Of a stretch of 43,796 nucleotides of DNA, positions 1-5,756 are shown one piece after another (position 1 is the stretch's first letter; the number at the start of each line of letters is the position of its first letter). The stretch comes from Omnitrophica WOR_2 bacterium RIFOXYA2_FULL_38_17. GTDB taxonomy: Bacteria > Omnitrophota > Gorgyraeia > Zapsychrales > Zapsychraceae. Location: assembly GCA_001805965.1 (NCBI GenBank), contig MHHG01000034.1:1-43796 (forward strand), given 5' to 3'. A model generated the notes under the pieces. It did no database searches, was not told the DNA's origin, and worked only from the letters and a program-made list of their open reading frames with translations. The translations under genes and the position numbers were made by a program.

Positions 1-360
1 AGCAGGCCTTGTTAATGTAGTTACAACAAAAATATTGCTTCCTGGCTTGATCTCATATGTTAGGTCATTAGCAGAAAGAATTCTCTCAAGGGCTTCTTCC
101 ACTGGAACATTATCGAGGTAAAGATTGACGGATTTATCAGCTACAGATGTTGCCGCTATAAAGTTCAATCCAGATTGCTGAGAAAATATTTTTAACACGT
201 CATTTAACGCCGCATCTTTAAAATCCATGGATATGGTCTTATCATATTTCTTTTTAAGCAAGCTGCTTCCTGTCAAAAGGTCTTGAGTGGCATATATCTT
301 TGAGGATAACAAAACAATAGCTATTGATATAAGAGCAGAAAAAAATATTTTTTTGTTCAT
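1..360 (-). CDS. Secretin N-terminal part (PilQ/GspD type), cut by window edge
   Basis: The first 120 residues of a secretin-like outer-membrane channel protein; the rest lies beyond base 1. A signal peptide is visible (MNKKIFFSALISIAIVLL, then a cleavage-like region around YATQD). It is followed by a short STN-type domain with the pattern MDFKDAALNDVLKIFSQQ, then NVPVEEALERIL and a strand ending NIFVVTT, typical of the first periplasmic domain of PilQ/GspD secretins. An AAAGGAG ribosome-binding site sits 7 bases before the ATG at 360. It follows pilM-N, pilO and pilP in the classical pilMNOPQ order, so a type IV pilus secretin is more likely than a type II secretion channel, although these families are close. 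The channel domain itself is not in view. Confidence 0.8.
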   Translation of the reverse strand, partial: MNKKIFFSALISIAIVLLSSKIYATQDLLTGSSLLKKKYDKTISMDFKDAALNDVLKIFSQQSGLNFIAATSVADKSVNLYLDNVPVEEALERILSANDLTYEIKPGSNIFVVTTLTRPA

Positions 361-372
361 TAAAAGGCTCCT

Positions 373-816
373 TTATGGCGCAATAGTAATTGTTTTGCCC
401 TGGAAATCGATGTCAATACCTTCTTTTCTAATAGCGACAACTTGAATCGTTTCAATAGTATCTCCGACATCAATGACTTTATTGTTAACAATAGCCTGAG
501 GCCTATCTGAATTCCACACCAGCCCAGAAATTACCATACGAGGCGGCTCTAGGGGAACAGCTTCAACAGGCATAGGCTTGACAGTGGTTTGCTTAACTTC
601 AGTAGCTTTCTTATGGGCAGCTTTCTTTGTTTCAATCGCTTTTTTTGTAGCTTCTGTAGATGGTACGATAACTTTCTTCCTTTTCGGAAGCTGAGGTTCG
701 AAAGGATTGCGAAAATAAGAGGCAGAATAACTTTTATCAATAGCAAATGCTGCTTTTTGATTAAGAGCAAAAGTAAGCATGGCTAAAATAATTATCTTTA
801 ATGTTCTGTTATTCAT
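373..816 (-). CDS. PilP/GspC-like inner-membrane-associated pilus assembly protein
   Basis: 147 residues. It begins with a hydrophobic signal or anchor (about residues 7-26), then a Lys/Thr/Pro-rich linker (about 40-90). A compact C-terminal domain contains PRMVISGLVWNSDRPQAIVN, then VIDVGDTIETIQV and a closing strand GKTITIAP. This all-beta pattern is that of the HR/PilP-type domain that contacts the N-terminal domains of the secretin in type IV pilus and type II secretion machines. Its ATG overlaps the end of the PilO-like gene by 8 bases, indicating translational coupling, and the secretin starts 12 bases after its stop. Sequence conservation in PilP is weak, so the call rests on architecture and position. 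Confidence 0.7.
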   Translation of the reverse strand: MNNRTLKIIILAMLTFALNQKAAFAIDKSYSASYFRNPFEPQLPKRKKVIVPSTEATKKAIETKKAAHKKATEVKQTTVKPMPVEAVPLEPPRMVISGLVWNSDRPQAIVNNKVIDVGDTIETIQVVAIRKEGIDIDFQGKTITIAP

Positions 817-1411
817 TTTTTAATACGATCGATCCTATTTCTATTTCTGCCAAGATTAAATCTTTACTTCCGTTATTTTGCGTGCCTTTGAATTCTTCGA
901 TCTTAGACTTGCCAAGCCATTTTTCTATTCTTAAAGCATAAGGCGATTGTTCTATACTGTCCGTGAATGCAATAATGTTCTCGTATTTCTCTGAGGTGAT
1001 GCTAATGCTGACTGTGGAAAATTCAATAATATCCGAAATTTTTGTATTTTGTGGCGAAAACGTTAAAATTAAGACATTATTTTGTGCTGCAAGCTCAGAA
1101 ATCTTATCGCTTAATTGATCGTTGTTTATTGATTTAGGGAAAACACTTATGAAGCGATCATAGTTAGCTTGAGCTATTTTATAGTCCTCAACTGCTTCAA
1201 GCTTTTCCTTCATTTCTGTTACTTCTGATTCGGTTTTTTGTAAATTCTTCTTTTCATTGCCTCGAAGTCCTATTATTACAAACAAAATTACTATAATCAA
1301 TAGAATTATAATAGAAATATCTAGTCTTTTTTTAAAGAAAATTTTGATATCATTCACGTCGATGTTTTTAAGGTCTTCTATTTTGATATTTTTGAGATCG
1401 CTTAAATTCAT
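809..1411 (-). CDS. PilO-like pilus assembly protein
   Basis: 200 residues. A short cytoplasmic N-terminus is followed by one transmembrane segment (about 34-50, rich in I/V/L), a coiled coil (about 55-85, KKNLQKTESEVTEMKEKLEA) and an alpha/beta domain. The phrase VFPKSINNDQLSDKISELAAQNNV is the usual PilO hallmark (a short F-P motif, then a helix). In the family, PilO pairs with PilN in the inner membrane and links the PilM ring to PilP and the secretin. The gene begins 3 bases after the stop of the PilM-PilN fusion gene and overlaps the PilP-like gene downstream. An AAGGTG motif lies about 10 bases before the ATG. Confidence 0.78.
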   Translation of the reverse strand: MNLSDLKNIKIEDLKNIDVNDIKIFFKKRLDISIIILLIIVILFVIIGLRGNEKKNLQKTESEVTEMKEKLEAVEDYKIAQANYDRFISVFPKSINNDQLSDKISELAAQNNVLILTFSPQNTKISDIIEFSTVSISITSEKYENIIAFTDSIEQSPYALRIEKWLGKSKIEEFKGTQNNGSKDLILAEIEIGSIVLKNE

Positions 1412-1414
1412 AGT

Positions 1415-3022
1415 TTATTCACACCTTATGAAAAATGAAGTAACGTGGTATTCATCTATTGTTGATGATTTTATTGTTTTTAGGATTATCTTCTTAAAGT
1501 TTTCTGAATAATCTTTGTTAGTTTGGAGCCTTTTAAGAACGTCATTAATAAGCCCGAATTGTTCGGAAGTGTCTTTTGAATATGAGTAGCCTTCAATATC
1601 AACAATTGTTGAAGTAACATATTCTTCTTCTTTTTCGTTGGTTGTTTTCTGTGTTTTTCTGGTTCTGGTTGATTTGGGATCAGCCTTTTTTTCAGTACTT
1701 GAAGAACTTTCAGAGAATATAATTGTGTTTGGATATGTTACTGATATTTTCGTTATCCATGTTCCGGGGGGAAGCGCTTCTGGAATTGCTTTAAGAAAAA
1801 GCGATGTTTTCCCTTGGGTTCTAATAGAGTTAAGGCTTTGAAGCTTATTATTAATGCTGTTTGTTTTCATCTTAAAAGATGTGGTTGTAGAACCAGCTTT
1901 TGTCCCCAGTTGCTGTTTTATTTCCGACAGCTTGCTCTTTACTGCTGAAACAGATTTGTTTGATAAGAAGAAAAAACATCCTAAAAGCCCAAGGCAAATA
2001 ATAGCTGTAGCGACTACTGCTTTAATATTGAATTCCTCTTTCTCAGGAGCTTTGCTTATTTTAATTGCTTTTGGCCTATCTGAGTATAAGTAGAAGTTAG
2101 CTGGCATAGTTACATTATTGGCCAGGCTTACTCCGAAAGCATTAATATGCCCAATATCACTGTGCTCGATACTGTTAGTAACAGCTGATATGTTGACTGC
2201 TGCCGCTTCAATTGCGAGCTCTTGGGTAATCATTGTAATAAATTCAGTCGAATCAACAGTCGAAAGCAACAATATCTTGTTTATTTTAAGTTCATTATTT
2301 TGCCTGTGAAAGTATTCAAGCGACATTCTGATTTCATTCAATAATGAGTTCTCAAGTATTTTGTGTCCAACTTCTTTGCCATCTTCTGCTATTGTTTTAA
2401 GCTTAAATTCCCTTACAAATTGAGGGACTCCCTTACTTGCAATAACTATTTTTCCTGATGAAAATCCAGAATTTTCAACAAGAGCTACTGTTTGTTCTGG
2501 ACCAACAAATCCCTTGTTGAAGAGGACTCGCAATAAACTTAATGGCCCGGGCTCAATAACTTCTGTTTCGACATAAGCGTCTTCTAATATGTTTGTGTAT
2601 TTTTCTAGAGCAATTTTTTTGATAGCCACAAGAGAGATCCTAATGCGGCGTACTCCATCTTCAGTAAATGTTGAAGAATGGAAAGAATAATATAGATCGC
2701 TAATTGCAAATGGAACATATTTGCTTGCTTCGAATTCAACGACGTCCTTTATCTCTGTGGGCTGCATCCAAGGAATGACAAAAGATCTGAAGATAATATC
2801 TTTCGTGGGAATTGATAGATTTACTGTTGTTTCTGATATGTTCTGCTCTTTAAATGCATTAAGAATTGTTGTAGCTAGAGGGTGAACTTGGTTAAAAGGA
2901 TTATCGTCTTGAGAAGTGTATGGAATGGTAAACGATTTTATAATGCTTGCAGCAGAACTGCTTTCAGTAAAATATAATAAATTATCGTCCCAAAACAGGC
3001 CTAATTGTTTTTTTTCAGTCAT
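1415..3022 (-). CDS. PilM-PilN fusion: actin-like platform ATPase joined to a membrane coiled-coil partner
   Basis: 535 residues. Residues 1 to about 310 resemble PilM, with VNLSIPTKDIIFRSFVIP, then EIKDVVEFEASKYVPF, and a later actin-fold half (INKILLLSTVDS, INAFGVSLA). A single transmembrane helix follows at about 335-353, then a coiled coil and a periplasmic domain resembling PilN (FLKAIPEALPPGTWITKISV, then VDIEGYSYSKDTSEQFG). PilM and PilN are separate proteins in most type IV pilus systems, but the same layout exists in GspL of type II secretion. A Ser/Thr/Lys-rich insert lies at about 435-470. No strong ribosome-binding site is visible. It precedes the PilO-like gene by 3 bases. Confidence 0.8.
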   Translation of the reverse strand: MTEKKQLGLFWDDNLLYFTESSSAASIIKSFTIPYTSQDDNPFNQVHPLATTILNAFKEQNISETTVNLSIPTKDIIFRSFVIPWMQPTEIKDVVEFEASKYVPFAISDLYYSFHSSTFTEDGVRRIRISLVAIKKIALEKYTNILEDAYVETEVIEPGPLSLLRVLFNKGFVGPEQTVALVENSGFSSGKIVIASKGVPQFVREFKLKTIAEDGKEVGHKILENSLLNEIRMSLEYFHRQNNELKINKILLLSTVDSTEFITMITQELAIEAAAVNISAVTNSIEHSDIGHINAFGVSLANNVTMPANFYLYSDRPKAIKISKAPEKEEFNIKAVVATAIICLGLLGCFFFLSNKSVSAVKSKLSEIKQQLGTKAGSTTTSFKMKTNSINNKLQSLNSIRTQGKTSLFLKAIPEALPPGTWITKISVTYPNTIIFSESSSSTEKKADPKSTRTRKTQKTTNEKEEEYVTSTIVDIEGYSYSKDTSEQFGLINDVLKRLQTNKDYSENFKKIILKTIKSSTIDEYHVTSFFIRCE

Positions 3023-3119
3023 ATTGCTGGTTTACTGGTTGTTAATTCTTTTATTTGCTTTTAATGTTGCACGTGTAAACATATTGGTACTAATAAAGTT
3101 TATATTTCCTGGAAAATAT

Positions 3120-3302
3120 TTAATTATTGCGAATCTTTCTTGATTGAGCCTTTAACCATTTATCTATCTCTTTTTTATCAAATCTCCAGACGCCTCCGAT
3201 TTTCATGCCAGAAATTTTGCCTTGATTAAGCCAATTATATATGGTTTGTTTTTGCAGTTTAAGATATTTAGCTAAGTCATCAACATTTAAAAGCTTTTTC
3301 AT
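3120..3302 (-). CDS. Small helix-turn-helix DNA-binding protein (excisionase/MerR-like)
   Basis: 60 residues, almost entirely one winged-helix motif of the HTH_17/excisionase class: LLNVDDLAKYLKLQKQTIYN is the helix-turn-helix and KISGMKIGGVWRFDKKEIDK the wing and final helix. Proteins of this class bind DNA as small accessory or regulatory factors; despite the name there is no sign of a phage or integrase nearby. It is the first gene after the promoter at 3482-3510 and precedes the PilM-PilN gene by 97 bases, so it may regulate the pilus operon or itself. An inverted repeat 32-66 bases upstream of its ATG is a possible binding site. No clear Shine-Dalgarno sequence is visible. Confidence 0.8.
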   Translation of the reverse strand: MKKLLNVDDLAKYLKLQKQTIYNWLNQGKISGMKIGGVWRFDKKEIDKWLKAQSRKIRNN

Positions 3303-3333
3303 GCCAATTTTTTCTTTGTTATGCTAAATCTTG

Positions 3334-3368
3334 AACCTTAAAATTGTCTAATATAAAAATTTAAGGTT
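3334..3368. repeat. 9-bp perfect inverted repeat upstream of the HTH gene
   Basis: AACCTTAAA (3334-3342) and TTTAAGGTT (3360-3368) are perfect inverted arms separated by 17 A+T-rich bases. The centres of the arms are 26 bases apart, about two and a half helical turns. The element lies in the leader between the predicted promoter and the HTH start. It may be an operator or a weak RNA stem; no run of T follows it, so a terminator is unlikely. Confidence 0.5.
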
Positions 3369-3481
3369 AAGATAAATTAACGTAAATGATTGTAACTATG
3401 TGGTTAGTAAAAAATGATCGAAATTAATACGAAGAAATTTATATATATTATTATTCTAATAAAAAATATTCTCTAAATTCA

Positions 3482-3510
3482 ATTAGACTATAATAGGTTT
3501 ACTTTGTCAA
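3482..3510 (-). promoter_or_regulatory. Sigma-70-type promoter for the HTH-pil operon
   Basis: On the minus strand, TTGACA (3510-3505) is a perfect -35 box, followed by a 17-base spacer and TCTAAT (3487-3482), a five-of-six match to the -10 box. Transcription would begin near 3475, leaving a leader of about 170 bases before the HTH gene. The rest of 3303-3572 shows no open reading frame of note. Confidence 0.65.
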
Positions 3511-3572
3511 TTCATTAATAGATTATTTTATGTTAAGTTTTCATGAAAAATTGGCAGGAAACAATGGGTTTT

Positions 3573-3890
3573 TTAGTAAGTTACTTGGATTACTACTTGA
3601 TCTGTGGATGGGTCAAGGTCAGAAGATACAGCAAAATCAACGCCACCGATATTTTCTGTAAAGGCTATATTATCACTTGGTGAGTCGCTCAATTGATTTG
3701 CAAAGGTAAGCCCGATTGTTCCCATTGCAAGAACTTCTGCCTGAACGCGCCTAACTTCATCTTCAGTTACTCTGATTTGACTTGTATTAAGGCTCAATAT
3801 ACTAACAGTTAAGACCATCATAACAAGAATTATTAAAATAACTGTAACAAAAATGACTCCATCTTCATTGTTTTGGATTCTTTTGAACAT
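3573..3890 (-). CDS. PilX-like minor prepilin or pilus-associated protein
   Basis: 105 residues. The start MFKRIQNNEDG is followed by a long hydrophobic helix (about 12-33, VIFVTVILIILVMMVLTVSI), then helix and strand elements with no clear domain. This resembles the PilX/GspK N-terminal motif, in which a Gly precedes the hydrophobic stretch and is the prepilin peptidase site. The expected Glu at +5 is absent, as in some minor pilins. The C-terminal part is short compared with usual PilX proteins. It lies between the zinc-ribbon protein and the pil operon promoter, so it is probably the last gene of the upstream operon. The family assignment is tentative. Confidence 0.5.
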   Translation of the reverse strand: MFKRIQNNEDGVIFVTVILIILVMMVLTVSILSLNTSQIRVTEDEVRRVQAEVLAMGTIGLTFANQLSDSPSDNIAFTENIGGVDFAVSSDLDPSTDQVVIQVTY

Positions 3891-3929
3891 TAATTTTTGC
3901 TCATTTCTAGTGTTTTGTTTTGATGAAGT

Positions 3930-4148
3930 TTAAGAGCTTAAATAGCTTTTGCACTGCGGGCAATTTTTAAGCTCTGAATCTTTATCTTTAGGAAAAATGT
4001 GAGCACAATACGGACATTGTTCTAGCTCATTGATTTCGCTTAAGATACTGCTTCGTTTATAATTATAAAATAGCCATACTGTAAAAACAAGGAGTATTGA
4101 TAAAGATAAGAATACTGATATTGCTATATTGATATCGATTTTTATCAT
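3930..4148 (-). CDS. Small membrane-anchored zinc-ribbon protein
   Basis: 72 residues. One transmembrane helix (about 9-28, ISVFLSLSILLVFTVWLF) leads to a basic stretch and a C-terminal zinc ribbon with two knuckles, CPYC and CPQC, 19 residues apart, which should bind one zinc ion. By the positive-inside rule (YKRS after the helix) the ribbon is predicted to be cytoplasmic. It overlaps the TonB-like gene by 4 bases (ATGA), which argues that it is translated together with it. The function is unknown; proteins of this shape are common as unassigned envelope genes. Confidence 0.65.
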   Translation of the reverse strand: MIKIDINIAISVFLSLSILLVFTVWLFYNYKRSSILSEINELEQCPYCAHIFPKDKDSELKNCPQCKSYLSS

Positions 4149-4588
4149 TTCAAGTAATACCTCAGAGGGACATATTTTTCATAGTTCTCGTCCGGTTTTT
4201 GCTTATTTTGTTCAGACTCTGCAGATTTTTTTACTTCTGGCTTTATTTCAAATGTGCTCTTCGTGTTCTTCTTTGCATATGTTATTAATGATTTTTGTAT
4301 ATGGGGTTTTATTGATGGTTTTTCATAAGGGCTTGTGGTGCTGATTGTTTTATGATATGCAAACTCATTAGATGCTTTTTTTGTTTGAGTTGGAGGTTTA
4401 TTAAAGGAAATATTTGAAATATCGTTGTTTTTAAGAATAGAACCTAAAAAGATAAAGTTTGGCTTTTGTGACTCTTGTATAACGGGAAAAACGAATATAA
4501 ATGTTTTAATAACTAATAAATGCAAAAAAAGAGAAAGCAGTGATGATGTCCTGAAAAAATGATTTTTTGTTTCGGTTTGATGATTCAT
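4145..4588 (-). CDS. TonB/TolA-like protein lacking the C-terminal domain
   Basis: 147 residues. The N-terminus has a membrane anchor beginning RTSSLLSLFLHLLVI with Ser19 and His23 spaced as SxxxH, the motif by which TonB and TolA engage ExbB/ExbD or TolQ/TolR. A long Lys/Pro/Ser/Thr-rich region follows (about 50-135). It ends at VPLRYYLK, where the partner-binding C-terminal domain of TonB would normally begin. The stop overlaps the next start (ATGA), so this is not an obvious frameshift. The start chosen is the ATG at 4588, which overlaps the exbD stop as TGATG; a TTG one codon earlier is less likely. A recent truncation or a separate C-terminal partner are both possible. Confidence 0.6.
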   Translation of the reverse strand: MNHQTETKNHFFRTSSLLSLFLHLLVIKTFIFVFPVIQESQKPNFIFLGSILKNNDISNISFNKPPTQTKKASNEFAYHKTISTTSPYEKPSIKPHIQKSLITYAKKNTKSTFEIKPEVKKSAESEQNKQKPDENYEKYVPLRYYLK

Positions 4589-4992
4589 CAATTGTCTTGG
4601 TTTGTAGCAATGTTAATCCTCTCGATACCAAGGTTCCTGCAAAGGTCCCATACGTCGACAATTCTTCCAACAGATGACCTTCGGTCAGCTTTTATTAATA
4701 TAGGATTGTTTTTGCCCTTAATTTTTTCCAGCTCACTTTTTAATTCTTCAAGAGTTGAAATATTGCTGTTTAAATAAATAATGTTCTCGCTGGTTATTGT
4801 AATTATAAGATTTTCTTCTTTTATTATATCGCTGGTTACTGCTTTAGGTAATTTAACATTTATGCCCGACTGGAAAGTGAACGACGATGAAAGCATAAAA
4901 AATACCAATAGCTGAAAAATGACATCTATAAGAGGTGCGATATCGATCTGTTCAAGCCCGTGTTCTAATTTTGTATGTCTCTTGAATTTCAT
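4588..4992 (-). CDS. exbD: ExbD/TolR-type proton-channel subunit
   Basis: 134 residues. The single transmembrane helix carries the key motif DIAPLIDVIFQLLVFFMLSS, with the membrane Asp in LIDV that ExbD and TolR use for proton-driven work. A periplasmic domain follows (GINVKLPKA, then LIITITSENIIYL and NPILIKADRRSSVGRIVDVW). Length is typical. It lies 3 bases after exbB and overlaps the TonB-like gene by 1 base. Together with ExbB it should turn proton flow across the inner membrane into motion of the TonB-like partner. The TolR branch of the family cannot be excluded. Confidence 0.9.
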   Translation of the reverse strand: MKFKRHTKLEHGLEQIDIAPLIDVIFQLLVFFMLSSSFTFQSGINVKLPKAVTSDIIKEENLIITITSENIIYLNSNISTLEELKSELEKIKGKNNPILIKADRRSSVGRIVDVWDLCRNLGIERINIATNQDN

Positions 4993-4995
4993 TTA

Positions 4996-5655
4996 TTATT
5001 CTCTTGATCCGCTTTCGGTTATTTGGCACATGAAGTTAAGCAATTCAGTTGCTCCTCTTTCCATGTCAAGAATAAAGTGATTAACCCTGTTGACTAAATA
5101 GTTGTATACAACGAATGTAGGTATGGCAACGATTAAACCAGCAACGGTGGTTAGAAGTGCTTCTCCTATACCCCCAGCTAGGTCGCCAGGTGTAACTGGG
5201 TTCAAAGAAGCCGCCCTTACTTGAATAGTATGAAAGCTGGCGGTCATTCCAGTAACTGTTCCTAAAAGTCCCAATAGAGGGCTAATGTGAGCTATTGTTG
5301 CAAGGGCAGTTAATCTGCTTTCAAGCCTCGGGATCTCAAAAAGAGACGCATCTTCCATGCTTTCTTTAATCGCTTCACGTGAATAACCAAATTTTATAAT
5401 TCCTGATTTGAAAATCTTTGCTACGGGCGATCTGCTTGAATCGCAAATTTGAATTGCATCAGTGATCTTGTTGTTTTTTATGGAATCAAATACGCTTCGC
5501 TTTAGAGTGTTTACATTTGTCTTTATAGAAGCGAAATAAAAAAGTTTTTCGATCGTTATGCTAAGGGCAAGGAACGAACAAAGCAGGATTGGAGCCATTA
5601 TAGGCCCGCCTGCCTTAATAAGGCTCCATGCATTCATTTCCCATATACCACTCAT
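4996..5655 (-). CDS. exbB: ExbB/TolQ/MotA-family proton-channel protein
   Basis: 219 residues. The first transmembrane helix (about 13-38, GGPIMAPILLCSFLALSI) is followed by a cytoplasmic segment and two more helices in the family signature region (LATIAHISPLLGLLGTVTGM at about 115-135, then LLTTVAGLIVAIPTFVVYNY). The three-helix layout is normal for ExbB and TolQ. A good ribosome-binding site (AGGAGG) precedes the ATG, and a candidate promoter lies at 5675-5701. It is followed by exbD at 3 bases. The upstream TPR gene and the downstream TonB-like gene make a TonB-type rather than a flagellar-motor role likely. Confidence 0.9.
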   Translation of the reverse strand: MSGIWEMNAWSLIKAGGPIMAPILLCSFLALSITIEKLFYFASIKTNVNTLKRSVFDSIKNNKITDAIQICDSSRSPVAKIFKSGIIKFGYSREAIKESMEDASLFEIPRLESRLTALATIAHISPLLGLLGTVTGMTASFHTIQVRAASLNPVTPGDLAGGIGEALLTTVAGLIVAIPTFVVYNYLVNRVNHFILDMERGATELLNFMCQITESGSRE

Positions 5656-5674
5656 AAAAACCTCCTGTTTTTCA

Positions 5675-5701
5675 ATTATATGGAGAGTCAGTAAAAAGCA
5701 A
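5675..5701 (-). promoter_or_regulatory. Candidate promoter for exbB
   Basis: On the minus strand TTGCTT (5701-5696) and a perfect TATAAT (5680-5675) are separated by 15 bases, which is shorter than the usual 16-18. The -10 box lies about 20 bases before the exbB start, leaving room for the visible AGGAGG. It would separate exbBD from the TPR gene. Confidence 0.42.
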
Positions 5702-5756
5702 GATTAAAATATTTCTATTGATATAACCTGCCCGAAGACAACATCCATAGTATTTT

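Noticed and set aside
3120..3302. Excisionase-like HTH as sign of a mobile element
   Set aside because: No integrase, att-like repeats or tRNA target; the gene heads a conserved pilus operon.
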